NCBI RefSeq assembly: GCF_900129885.1
Contig: NZ_FQXE01000002.1
Location: 248,001-312,000, forward strand
DNA length: 64,000 nucleotides
Reading direction: 5' to 3'
DNA from: Pollutimonas bauzanensis
GTDB lineage: Bacteria; Pseudomonadota; Gammaproteobacteria; Burkholderiales; Burkholderiaceae_B
Shown: in pieces, positions 43,953-52,370 of the stretch
Numbering within the stretch: the stretch's first letter is position 1
How the letters are laid out: every line of letters starts with the position of its first letter
Position numbers and translations under genes: made by a program
The notes under the pieces: model-generated
What the model was told of the DNA's origin: nothing
The model's database searches: none
The model's input: only the letters and a program-made list of their open reading frames with translations

Positions 43953-44671
43953 ACCTCGATACCCATATATACGCGCTTGACTTCCGGGTTGTTCATCACC
44001 GACTCCGGCTCACCCTCGGCAAGCTTGGATCCGAAGTTCACAACCAACAGACGATCCGCAACAGCGAGCAAAGCGCGCACCACGTGCTCGATCCAGATCA
44101 TCGATACGCCCTGCGCCTTGATCTCCTGAATCAGTCTTACAAGTTCCTTCGCTTCCTGCTCGGTCAATCCACCGGCAATTTCGTCCAGCAGCAGGAGCTT
44201 GGGCCGGGTGGCGAGCGCGCGAGCCAGTTCAAGGCGTTTGCGGTCAAGCAGCGTCAGCGATCCCGCCAACTGATTCGCCTTCTTTTTCAGGCCAGTCTTC
44301 TCGAGGATTTGAATGCAGACGGGTTCGGCATCCTGCTCCGCCATGCCTTCGCCGAACGTGGCGCCGACGAGGAGGTTCTCGAACACGGTCATGCCCGCGA
44401 ACGGATGCGGGATCTGGTACGAACGGCCTATGCCCAGGCGACAGCGATGCTGCGGTGGCAATGCGCCGATGTCCTTGCCGCGGAATATCACGCGCCCTTC
44501 GTCGGCGCACACGTCGCCACTGATCAGATTGAAGAGTGTCGTCTTGCCGGCGCCGTTGGGGCCCAGGATGCCCAGCATTTGCCCGTCGCCCAGCGTAAAA
44601 CTGATCATGTCGATGACCTTGAGCAAACCGTAGGACTTGCTCACACCCTCCAGCGAAAGAATCTCCCCCAC
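43949..44671 (-). CDS. livG: Branched-chain amino acid-type ABC ATPase LivG
   Basis: 240 residues. Walker A GPNGAGKTT, LivG-specific IGRSYQIPHPFAGMTVFENL, a diverged signature region (LAGSLTLLDRKRLELARALA, typical of LivG) and Walker B LLLLDEIAGGLTEQE. GTG start with GGAGG five bases upstream. Its 5' end and an internal part recur as short scars at 47494-47561 and 50714-50774. About 70 bases after livK. Confidence 0.9.
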   Translation of the reverse strand: MGEILSLEGVSKSYGLLKVIDMISFTLGDGQMLGILGPNGAGKTTLFNLISGDVCADEGRVIFRGKDIGALPPQHRCRLGIGRSYQIPHPFAGMTVFENLLVGATFGEGMAEQDAEPVCIQILEKTGLKKKANQLAGSLTLLDRKRLELARALATRPKLLLLDEIAGGLTEQEAKELVRLIQEIKAQGVSMIWIEHVVRALLAVADRLLVVNFGSKLAEGEPESVMNNPEVKRVYMGIEV

Positions 44672-44742
44672 CGGCGCCTCCGTTGCAATTTTTTCGGTCT
44701 ATGTAAAACCGGAAGGCAGGACGCCTCCCGGAATGCCCAAGG

Positions 44743-46056
44743 TCAGGCAATCAGCGCCAACTTGCCGCCGAGCGGAATGTGTGTCGCGGCCTTGTTCGAG
44801 ACAATGACAAGGTCATACTTGAATTTTCCGCCCTTGACCCACTGGCCGCCGACCAGCGGCGTCTTCGCGACGTTCTTGACGGGGCCTTTCCCCCACTCGA
44901 CCCGGCCTACAATGGTCTCGGTGGCGGTCGTGGCGATGGCATCCCGGACGCCCTCCCTGTCGTCGATGTCTTTCGTGTGTTTGAGAACACTCGCAGCTAC
45001 CTCGAACAGTGCGTGGGAATACCCGAGCGGCTGGGTCCACTGCTTCTTTGTGGCGTTCTCGTACGCCGCGGCAAACTCGGCGGCCGTCTCGCCGGTGAGC
45101 GACGATTTGAATGGGTGGTTCGGGCTCCACCACAGCTCGGTCGACATCCCCTCGGCCAAATCACCCATGGCCTCGACCGCGGACGGGAACAGCACGCCCT
45201 TTGCGATGGACGCGACTTTGGGCTTGAAGCCCTGCTGGCGCGCCTGCGTCCAAAAGGTCTTGACGTCGGGTGGAATCATGTTGCCGGTGACAATCTCACA
45301 ACCCGCTCTCTTGAATGCGGCGATCTGCGCGCTGAAATCCGCATTCAACACCTGGTAGCGCCCCGGATCAGTCAGATCGAAGCCCTCCTTGGCAAGCGCG
45401 GATGGCAATCCGAATTTGGCATCCCCCCATGCATTGCCATCCGCATCATTCGGAAATAGACCGCCGACCGCATTATTGGTTGGAAGCGACTTCCACATGT
45501 CGAGGAAGACGCCGATAGCATCCTCGAGGCCCCAGAAGAAGTGATAAGTCCACTCAAAGCCGGATTCGGGCTTGGCACCCCGACCGAAGAACCACGGCTG
45601 CCACGGGTTTACGGTAGAAATGCATGGAACGCCGTTGAGTTCGCACTGATCGGCCACCGGATTTATCGTCTCCACGGTGGAGGCGACCAGCATCAGGTCG
45701 ACCTTGTCCCTGAGGATCAGGCTGCTGGCCGCTTCTCCGGCCTTATTGGAATTCGATTCGCTGTTCTTGACGACAACATCCACGGGATGAATCCGGTCGC
45801 CGACCATGATCCCATTCTTGAATACCTTCTTTATTCCTTCGAGGACGAATTTGTCCGCCTCGCCAAATGGCGCAAGCGGCCCGGTCAACGGCGTCACGAA
45901 CCCTATCTTGACCTTGCGCGACGCAGCGGCGAGAACCGGCGGGCTGAACCCCGCCAAGCTACCCAAGCCAGCGGACATGGCCGTTGCGCTGAGAGTTTTG
46001 ATAACGCGGCGACGCTTCGGGTCGGAAAGCCCATGCACAACACGCTTGTCATTCAT
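44743..46056 (-). CDS. livK: ABC transporter substrate-binding protein, LivK type, with Tat-like leader
   Basis: 437 residues. The N-terminus has KRRRVIKTLSATAMSAGLGS, a twin-arginine-like leader, then KVKIGFVTPLTGPLAPFGEA, the type I binding fold. The group (NWRNDGD-type long LivK proteins) often binds aromatic or aliphatic carboxylates. ATG 46056 is preferred because GGAGG lies upstream; the ATG at 46074 overlaps that site. First gene of the livKGFHM operon behind a sigma-54 promoter. Confidence 0.88.
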   Translation of the reverse strand: MNDKRVVHGLSDPKRRRVIKTLSATAMSAGLGSLAGFSPPVLAAASRKVKIGFVTPLTGPLAPFGEADKFVLEGIKKVFKNGIMVGDRIHPVDVVVKNSESNSNKAGEAASSLILRDKVDLMLVASTVETINPVADQCELNGVPCISTVNPWQPWFFGRGAKPESGFEWTYHFFWGLEDAIGVFLDMWKSLPTNNAVGGLFPNDADGNAWGDAKFGLPSALAKEGFDLTDPGRYQVLNADFSAQIAAFKRAGCEIVTGNMIPPDVKTFWTQARQQGFKPKVASIAKGVLFPSAVEAMGDLAEGMSTELWWSPNHPFKSSLTGETAAEFAAAYENATKKQWTQPLGYSHALFEVAASVLKHTKDIDDREGVRDAIATTATETIVGRVEWGKGPVKNVAKTPLVGGQWVKGGKFKYDLVIVSNKAATHIPLGGKLALIA

Positions 46057-46341
46057 CTCTATCTTCCTCCTCATGGTGTTTTTGTATGAATCCCTGATCT
46101 ATGAACAAAACGCAAGTTCCATGCCATGCTCAATCCTGAACATGATATTTCTTATATATCAATGAATTACTCATGTTTATCCCAAGAATCCCGTCCTTTC
46201 GCCAGGTGCGATACGATGTCGTCTCACACACTTGTCACAAACTGCGACGACAGTTGCGAGACCGCACTTCAGAAATACGGAGACCCTTCGAAAAAATCAA
46301 GAACTCGCAGCTTGTGCTGTCGTTATGACCGAACCAGTCCC
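46057..46341. promoter_or_regulatory. Promoter region of the liv operon with sigma-54 element
   Basis: On the minus strand TGGCATGGAACTTGCG (46126 down to 46111) has GG and GC ten bases apart and matches TGGCAC-N5-TTGC at 9 of 10 positions. Transcription would start about 40 bases before livK. Further upstream, AACTG (46240-46244) and CAGTT (46251-46255) form a dyad about 130 bases from the promoter, a plausible enhancer site for the activator. Confidence 0.65.
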
Positions 46342-47241
46342 TTAGAGCGGCATAATCAACTTGAACCAGAACTTGTCGCCCTGGAAGCGGTTCTTGACAT
46401 TGCTTTCGTGCTGCCATTGGAAAATGAGCTGCGTTTTTGCCGCCGTTTCATACTTGATGCTCGGACCGATGGCAAATACCTGGCCGCGGTTGCCATCCGG
46501 CCCTACCTTGGCCCCGTGCAACTTGTCATCCGTGAGCTGCTTGAGGTAATAGCCGCTAAAGCCGACCGACCACGGACCAATATGCTTGCCGACCAGGTAA
46601 TCCATATGGAATTCATCGCCGGACTGATAGTGGGTATCGTCGTTCCTGGTCTTCCAGTTGTACATGAACTTTCCGGAGACCTCCCATCCGTTCCTGTTCA
46701 GGTAGGTAACACCAAAAATGGGCTCAATGCTGTAATAGTTGGCGCCGATGTTCTTTCCGGGTGGGCCATTCTTGCTATACGCGCCGGTCGGCAAGTTGAT
46801 GTCGAGGCCCAGAGCGTAGTGCCACTCGGGGGAATGCCAGGAGAGAATCATCGGCGTGATGGTGGCGTCGCCGATGCCGCTGCGGCCATCTTTTGCGCCA
46901 GCCGCATTGATCGACAGATCGACGACCGGAAGGATTGCCGCCCAACCATAATTGGCGCCGAATACCTTTAAATCAGTTACCTTGACGAAGCGGAACGCGT
47001 TAAAGGTTGCGTTCATCTCGACGTCCTTGCCGTTCGGCGCAAGCACCTTGCGGCCGTTGTTGTCGCGCAGCGTTCCGGACATATGGCCAAAATAATTCAG
47101 GAAGTAGTTGCCCGGCGGCGGCACCGCCCCGGCAAACCAGTTTTCGGCGCCGTTCGGGTACTGATCGCCGCCCTCCTTGGCGTGAACGGAAGATACGGCG
47201 CAGAAACCGCAAATCGCTGCGACGAGTAATTTTGAATTCAT
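46342..47241 (-). CDS. SphA-family outer-membrane transporter (phenol MetA-pathway type)
   Basis: 299 residues. Signal peptide LLVAAICGFCAVSSVHA, then the family features GGDQYPNGAENWFAGAVPPP, GWAAILPVVDLSI and a C-terminal strand ending FWFKLIMPL with terminal hydrophobics, as in beta-barrels. Members of this family are found in aromatic-degradation clusters and are thought to pass hydrophobic substrates across the outer membrane. AAGGAGG precedes the ATG at 47241. Adjacent to livK on the same strand and probably from its own promoter. Confidence 0.8.
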   Translation of the reverse strand: MNSKLLVAAICGFCAVSSVHAKEGGDQYPNGAENWFAGAVPPPGNYFLNYFGHMSGTLRDNNGRKVLAPNGKDVEMNATFNAFRFVKVTDLKVFGANYGWAAILPVVDLSINAAGAKDGRSGIGDATITPMILSWHSPEWHYALGLDINLPTGAYSKNGPPGKNIGANYYSIEPIFGVTYLNRNGWEVSGKFMYNWKTRNDDTHYQSGDEFHMDYLVGKHIGPWSVGFSGYYLKQLTDDKLHGAKVGPDGNRGQVFAIGPSIKYETAAKTQLIFQWQHESNVKNRFQGDKFWFKLIMPL

Positions 47242-47278
47242 TCATTGCCTCCTTTGCTGTGGTAAGCCGCAACAACTT

Positions 47279-47349
47279 GGCACGTGCCGCGGCAGTCGTC
47301 CGCCGGTGAAATCCCAGCGTGCAAGCATTTGTAAACAAATACCGTGCCA
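47279..47349 (-). promoter_or_regulatory. Probable sigma-54 promoter of the SphA-type gene
   Basis: On the minus strand TGGCACGGTATTTGTT (47349 down to 47334): the -24 is perfect, the -12 reads TTGT instead of TTGC, 9 of 10 positions overall. Between it and the ATG is a perfect palindrome GGCACGTGCC (47279-47288). Weaker than the three other sites in the cluster. Confidence 0.4.
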
Positions 47350-47493
47350 GCAATGAGTGCATATCCAGTTCGCTGTTTTTAGGCGCTATTTTTGAGGAAG
47401 CTGACTCTCTGCACCACGATTCAGGTGATTTGTGAACGTCTTTTTCAAACATTCGTCTCAACCTGATATCCGGGAAACTGCAAATGAGTTCGG

Positions 47494-47561
47494 TGACCTT
47501 GAGCACACCGAAGGACTTGCTCACCCCCTCCAGCGAAAGAATCTCCGCCACCGGCGCCTCC
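47494..47561 (-). pseudogene. livG 5'-end scar (left of the TRAP operon)
   Basis: 68 bases agree at 64 positions with 44614-44681, the ribosome site, GTG start and first codons of the intact livG. The peptide AEILSLEGVSKSFGVLKVTE is readable, then similarity stops. The flank up to 47697 encodes no recognisable gene. The remaining 47242-47493 shows only the promoter elements listed separately. Confidence 0.75.
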
Positions 47562-47697
47562 TTGAAGACCAGCCCGCGGCCTGCGAAGATGCCTGCCGCA
47601 GCATCGTGCTGATATCGACATAAACCTAGCCCGCGCCCGCCAACCAGGCAAGCTCGCCGGCCACCTGCAGCAGCCCGCGGATAAACGAAAACAATGC

Positions 47698-49014
47698 CTA
47701 TAGCCGGGCCAGCCATGTCGACCAGTTGGGAAACACAATCAGCAGGGCGATCAGCACCAGCATGCACAAAATGAACGGAATGCAGCCGATGAAGATCTGC
47801 CGGATATTGACGGCGGCCGTCTTTCCCAGCGCCGAACGCACCGTATAGACCGAGATGCCGAACGGCGGCGTGATCAGGCCCACTTCGATGGCCACCACCG
47901 TGATGACGCCAAACCAGATCAGGTCCATCTCGAACGCGCGCACAATGGGCAGGGCGATGGGCAGCATGATCAGCATGATCGATACCGAGTCGATGATGCA
48001 GCCCAGCGCCAGCGTGATCAGCACGTAGGCGAACAGAAACCCGTACGGCCCCAGCTCCCATTCCTGGAGCATCAGGGTCAGCCCGCCCGGCAGGCCGGTC
48101 ATGGCCAGCATACGGCTGTAGAAGCTGGCGGCGATGATCAGGAACAGTACCGACACCGACACATGCCCGGTTTCCACCAGTACCTGCCAGAATTTCGGCA
48201 GATCCAGCCGCCGACGGCCGAGCGCAATGACCAGCGCGCCCAGCGCCCCCACCGCGCCCGCCTCCGTGGGCGTGAACAGCCCGCCATACAGGCCGCCCAG
48301 CACCAGCAGAATCAGGCCGCCGATCGGCAGGCTCTTGGCCGTCGCGCTGAGCCAGGTCTCGTCGCTGTGGACGAGCTTCTGGTGGTTCCTGACGAACATA
48401 AAGTCCGGCGTAAACCGCGCCATCGCGATGGTGGCCAGGCAGAATGCCAGCGCCAGGACAATGCCGGGAATAACGCCGGCCAGAAACATGCGTCCGATCG
48501 ATTCCTCGGCCAGCACGCCGTAGATGATCATCAGCAGACTGGGGGGAATCAGCATGCCCAGCACGGAACTGCCTGCCACCGCGCCGGTAGCGTACATGGG
48601 GGTGTAGCCATGCCGGATCATCTCAGGCACCGCCACCTTGGCGAACACCGATGCCGAGGCGATGCTGATGCCGGTGATCGCCGAGAACACGGCATTGGCG
48701 CCGATCGTCGATACCCCAAGGCCGCCGCGCACACGGCGAAACAGCCACTCGAACACATCGAAGATATCGCGTCCGATACCCGATACGCTGACCAGCAGCC
48801 CCATCAGAACGAACAGCGGCACCACGCCGAACAGATACTCCCGGATGCTGTCGTTGGCGGCCGCGCTGGCCATGCGCATGGCAACCCAGGGATCGCGCAG
48901 CAGGCCGACGCCCACCAGAGCCGTCAGGATCAGCGCAATGCCGATGTGCATGCCGATATAGATCGCCACCAGCAGCAGGACAATCGCCAACAGGCCGACT
49001 TCGATCCCGGTCAT
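47698..49014 (-). CDS. TRAP transporter large permease DctM
   Basis: 438 residues, about 12 membrane spans. The family blocks are GANAVFSAITGISIASASVF, LGMLIPPSLLMIIYGVLAEE and EVGLITPPFGISVYTVRSA. It carries out sodium-coupled uptake of an organic anion with DctQ and DctP encoded upstream. Its start overlaps dctQ by four bases. The operon lies between two livG scars. Confidence 0.9.
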   Translation of the reverse strand: MTGIEVGLLAIVLLLVAIYIGMHIGIALILTALVGVGLLRDPWVAMRMASAAANDSIREYLFGVVPLFVLMGLLVSVSGIGRDIFDVFEWLFRRVRGGLGVSTIGANAVFSAITGISIASASVFAKVAVPEMIRHGYTPMYATGAVAGSSVLGMLIPPSLLMIIYGVLAEESIGRMFLAGVIPGIVLALAFCLATIAMARFTPDFMFVRNHQKLVHSDETWLSATAKSLPIGGLILLVLGGLYGGLFTPTEAGAVGALGALVIALGRRRLDLPKFWQVLVETGHVSVSVLFLIIAASFYSRMLAMTGLPGGLTLMLQEWELGPYGFLFAYVLITLALGCIIDSVSIMLIMLPIALPIVRAFEMDLIWFGVITVVAIEVGLITPPFGISVYTVRSALGKTAAVNIRQIFIGCIPFILCMLVLIALLIVFPNWSTWLARL

Positions 49015-49574
49015 GGCCGGCTACCCGGGCGTGCGCACGCCGTGCGGGCTTGATCCACGACCAGGATCAGGTACTGTGCGGCGGTTATGGCGAACCCCAA
49101 TACGACAATCCCCTTGACCGGCCAGGTGGGCGCGGTAAACACGCCTTGGATGCCGACAAACTCATCGGTCATCCAGGCGCGCCAGAAGCCCGGCCAGGAC
49201 GCCCAGCCGATGGCGGCGCACACCAGCAGGCCGCACAGGGAGAACAGCGCCTCCAGGCCGGCGGCGCGGCGCGGACGGGCGGCGCGCAATGACTCGATGA
49301 ACATGTCCGCTCGGCTCATGCGCCCATGCCGCAGCGTGCTGGCCAGCTGCAGGAACACGAATGCGATCACCGACAGCGACACCAGTTCCGCCACGCCGTC
49401 GATCGGCTGGTTGAGCAGGTTGCGCGTCAGGACATCCGCGCAGATTAGGAACATCACGCAAAAGATCAGGATGGAGCCGACGGCATTCATGCCGTCCACC
49501 ATCAGCCCGAATACCCGGCCGGCAAGCGTCTCGCCCTGCCCGCCAGGTTCGGCTATGTTGGTCTTGGCTGGCAT
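49011..49574 (-). CDS. TRAP transporter small permease DctQ
   Basis: 187 residues with four predicted spans (VGSILIFCVMFLICADVL, VSLSVIAFVFLQLAST, SLCGLLVCAAIGWASW, GIVVLGFAITAAQYLILV). NLLNQPIDGVAELV is the typical DctQ N-domain motif. It stabilises DctM. Sits six bases after the dctP stop and overlaps dctM as ATGA. Confidence 0.87.
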   Translation of the reverse strand: MPAKTNIAEPGGQGETLAGRVFGLMVDGMNAVGSILIFCVMFLICADVLTRNLLNQPIDGVAELVSLSVIAFVFLQLASTLRHGRMSRADMFIESLRAARPRRAAGLEALFSLCGLLVCAAIGWASWPGFWRAWMTDEFVGIQGVFTAPTWPVKGIVVLGFAITAAQYLILVVDQARTACARPGSRP

Positions 49575-49580
49575 AATGTG

Positions 49581-50684
49581 TCAAAGCTCCTGGTCCCAAT
49601 TGCGCGCCGGCGTCACGCCGCGCTTGCGCAAGGCGTTCATGTAGGCAATCACGATGTCCTTGGCCGCGGCTCCCTGCCGTCCGTTGGCCTTGACCCAGTC
49701 GGCCGCCAGGTTCGGCATGGTGCGTATCCACGCCTCGCGTTCCTGCGGCGGCAGCGGCGTGATCGCCACCGGCGGGTTCTGGGCCGCGCCCAGCTCGGCC
49801 ATCTGCGTGAGCGCCGCTTCATAGCGCTCCATCAGCGTCTCGCCCAGCACGCGCGAATACTCCTTGCCCACGTCCTTGACGATCTGCTGCACCTCCGGCG
49901 GCAATCCGTCCCAGGTATCCTTGTTGATGGCAATGCCGCCGATGTACAGCCCGCCGATCCCGACGGTAGTGACGTAAGGCGCGACCTCGTAGATGCGGTT
50001 GGGCAGTATGCCGGTGGCAATCGAGATAACGCCGTCGGACACACCCGTCTGGATATCCGTGTAGTACGACGTCAGGCTGCCGTCGATGGCAACGGCGTTC
50101 GAGCCGCGCAGCCATAGGCCGATGGACCCAGGCGCAGAGATGCGGCGGCCCGCGATATCCGCGTAAGCCTTCACGGGCGCCTTGGTGAACAGGTGATAGG
50201 TATCGACCCCGGTCGCCCCCAGGAATACCGTATTGTTGCGCTCCCATTCGGCGCGCAGCGCGGGCATGGTTTCATTCAGTTCGTTGGCCACATCCAGAAT
50301 CACGCGGATGTCGTCCGTGGTGAACGGCGTGACCGTGCCGAACTGCGCCAGCGGCATCTTCGCCGCTTCCAGGTTGTGGAACACCCAGCCGATGTCCGTC
50401 ACGCCCTGCTCGACGGACGTCAGCGTCGCATTCATCTTGTACAACTGCCCGCCGTAGGCCTCCTGCCACTGGACGCGATAGCCCTTGCCCAGGGCTTCTA
50501 CCCGCTTGGTCACTTCCGGTACGAAGACGGTCGACATCAACCCCACCCAGGGCAGGGTCGTCGGGTGGCTGGAGGCAATCGTCAGCCTGAACGTCTTGCC
50601 CTGCGCCATTGCCGCCGCAGGCGGCAGCATAGCCAGTGTCAGCAGCGCGGCGCCCACGCGCCGCAGGGTTGATGCATGTTTCAT
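49581..50684 (-). CDS. TRAP transporter substrate-binding protein DctP
   Basis: 367 residues. Signal peptide LLTLAMLPPAAAMAQG, then LTIASSHPTTLPWVGLMSTV; the ligand-carboxylate region is IAGRRISAPGSIGLWLRGSN with Arg. ATG 50684 follows GAGGAGAC. Binding partner of the two permeases downstream. Its ligand may be an aromatic acid or carboxylate intermediate of the nearby pathway (inference from place only). Confidence 0.88.
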   Translation of the reverse strand: MKHASTLRRVGAALLTLAMLPPAAAMAQGKTFRLTIASSHPTTLPWVGLMSTVFVPEVTKRVEALGKGYRVQWQEAYGGQLYKMNATLTSVEQGVTDIGWVFHNLEAAKMPLAQFGTVTPFTTDDIRVILDVANELNETMPALRAEWERNNTVFLGATGVDTYHLFTKAPVKAYADIAGRRISAPGSIGLWLRGSNAVAIDGSLTSYYTDIQTGVSDGVISIATGILPNRIYEVAPYVTTVGIGGLYIGGIAINKDTWDGLPPEVQQIVKDVGKEYSRVLGETLMERYEAALTQMAELGAAQNPPVAITPLPPQEREAWIRTMPNLAADWVKANGRQGAAAKDIVIAYMNALRKRGVTPARNWDQEL

Positions 50685-50713
50685 GGATGTCTCCTCTGGT
50701 TATCGGTAAAGAA

Positions 50714-50774
50714 GGCTCTCGAATACGGTCGTGCCTACAAACGGATGGGGAATCTGGTATGAGCGGCCGATGCC
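50714..50774 (-). pseudogene. Internal livG scar (right of the TRAP operon)
   Basis: 61 bases match livG 44374-44434 at about 82 percent. The reverse strand reads IGRSYQIPHPFVGTTVFESL followed by a stop, the LivG-specific segment near residue 90. No other part of livG is found here. It comes from a different livG copy than the left scar, as the DNA divergence differs. Confidence 0.7.
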
Positions 50775-50791
50775 GGTGGCGGGACGGAAAA

Positions 50792-51397
50792 TCATCTTTC
50801 GGGAAAGGCCGGGTGCCACAGGCGCCTATCGGTATCCTTTTCGTATCCCTTGCCTTTTGGATAACTCACCAGTTCCATCTGCATGCCCCACGGGGCCAGA
50901 AAGTAGACCCAGGTCTGCCCCGCGCTGGGACCGGCGGCACGCAGCGTCGGCTCACCCTGTATGCGCACCCCTTTGGACTTCAGATAGGCGACCGCCGCAT
51001 CAATGTCGTCGACGTAAAACGCAAGGTGATGGCCGCCGACATCGCTGTTTTTCGGTTGTTCCAGCCGCTGCCCGGGAGCTTCGTACTCGAAGACCTCGAA
51101 ATTTGAACCGTGGGCGCAACGCAAGAAGCGCAAGCGGCGCATTACTGCGCTCGGATCGACGTTGAGATGCGTATGCATCCAGTCGTCGGTCGAGTGAAAT
51201 GGCCCGAGCTCATAGATGGGCTCGCAGCCGATGACATCGACAAAGAACGCTATTGCCTCGTCGAGGCTGGGCACCGTAAAGCCGATATGGTCGGTACCGC
51301 GCATGCCAGGCATGCCGCTGGATTCCGCGGCGATCATCGCGCTATCGGCTTCGTTTCGATCCATCGCGCGGGACGGTTCCACCATGCTATTCGTCAT
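50792..51397 (-). CDS. VOC-superfamily (glyoxalase / dioxygenase-fold) protein
   Basis: 201 residues. A TDHIGFTVPSLDEAIAFFVD first half and VGGHHLAFYVDDIDAAVAYL second half give the paired beta-alpha-beta units, with metal ligands His in DHIGF, His in GGHHLAF and Glu in MQMELVSY. Possible roles are glyoxalase, epimerase or extradiol-type ring cleavage. Its place upstream of the TRAP operon and downstream of the molybdenum hydroxylase genes suggests use in the aromatic pathway. Several in-frame ATGs follow the chosen start; the first 30 residues are poorly conserved in appearance. Confidence 0.75.
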   Translation of the reverse strand: MTNSMVEPSRAMDRNEADSAMIAAESSGMPGMRGTDHIGFTVPSLDEAIAFFVDVIGCEPIYELGPFHSTDDWMHTHLNVDPSAVMRRLRFLRCAHGSNFEVFEYEAPGQRLEQPKNSDVGGHHLAFYVDDIDAAVAYLKSKGVRIQGEPTLRAAGPSAGQTWVYFLAPWGMQMELVSYPKGKGYEKDTDRRLWHPAFPER

Positions 51398-51433
51398 GAC
51401 TTTGGTTCACTCTTGAAAGCGCCAGTGGCCGTA

Positions 51434-52306
51434 TCAACCGGCGGCGCGAGTAGATGATTCGCTTTGCTGCAACCTGAGCAACCCCAGGTAGCGGCTATCC
51501 ACCAGGGTCACTGCAGCTTTCGCCGACCCCAAGTCCGGATGGACTGCTTCTACCTGGTAATCGCCGCTGTCCGGATCCAGGCCATCGAACTTGAAGTCGC
51601 CGAAGGTATCCGATTGGGCTGACGCAATCTCCTGGCCCGCGCGCTTCAGCATCATGCGCGCGCCGGGGATGCAGTCGAGAATACCGTCGATCTCCGCCAC
51701 CACGCTCCCCCCGATGAAACACTTGCTGAACCGGTAGAGATTCTTGTAGTACACGCGAGGCTTGGTGTTCAGTTCGGGGCGCAGGACTTCGAGCTTGTGC
51801 TTCTTCACCAGATCCTGCATTTCCGCATCCTCGACCTGCACAGCCCAATACACCCCGGTCGGGCAGGACTGCTGGCAGCGCGGCTGCTTCCAGCCCTGGT
51901 CGAGCAAGTGAGCGTCAAAAATCCATTTCTGCGGGAGTTGCAGCTCCTCATTCCAGAAGATGGCGTTATAGGGACAACTGCTTACGATGTCCATTCTTCC
52001 CCGCGCTTTCTGCGGATCGATGATGACGATGCCGTCGGCGCGCTTGTACACCGACCCGTCCCCCGCCGCCTTGATGCACGGGGCATTATCACAGTGGTTG
52101 CAGGTCGTCGGACGGTAGGCCGCGTCGACCATGCCGTCCTGCCCGCGCACCTTGCGGTGGATCTTGATCCAGTTATGACCATGCACCGGCTGCGGCGCGG
52201 CATATCCGGGGAAGTCGTTTCCGACGTGCTCGTCGCGTGTGGTCAGCATGCAGTTGTTGCAGTTCTCGCACTTGGCCACGTCAATAATGAGGTTCCACTT
52301 TTTCAC
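51434..52306 (-). CDS. rhS: Iron-sulfur subunit of a transhydroxylase/resorcinol-hydroxylase-type molybdoenzyme
   Basis: 290 residues. Ferredoxin-type clusters: CENCNNC (Cys13, 16, 19), CNHCDNAPC, CPYNA and CQQSCPTG, enough for three [4Fe-4S] clusters. Residues from about 205 on form a beta-rich carboxypeptidase-regulatory-like domain (GDFKFDGLDPDSGDYQVEAV), as in the small subunit of pyrogallol-phloroglucinol transhydroxylase. GTG start with AAGGA upstream. It transfers electrons for the large subunit encoded next to it. The symbol follows the anaerobic resorcinol pathway naming and is tentative. Confidence 0.75.
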   Translation of the reverse strand: MKKWNLIIDVAKCENCNNCMLTTRDEHVGNDFPGYAAPQPVHGHNWIKIHRKVRGQDGMVDAAYRPTTCNHCDNAPCIKAAGDGSVYKRADGIVIIDPQKARGRMDIVSSCPYNAIFWNEELQLPQKWIFDAHLLDQGWKQPRCQQSCPTGVYWAVQVEDAEMQDLVKKHKLEVLRPELNTKPRVYYKNLYRFSKCFIGGSVVAEIDGILDCIPGARMMLKRAGQEIASAQSDTFGDFKFDGLDPDSGDYQVEAVHPDLGSAKAAVTLVDSRYLGLLRLQQSESSTRAAG

Positions 52307-52370
52307 GGCAGTAATTCCTTTATCCTGGCTATCTTGTCACTTGTCCGGGAGCGCACCGCGCCCGGACGGC

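Noticed and set aside
47562-47697. Possible livM C-terminus upstream of the left livG scar
   Set aside because: One frame is open and could be read as a permease tail, but no residue pattern of LivM could be recognised.
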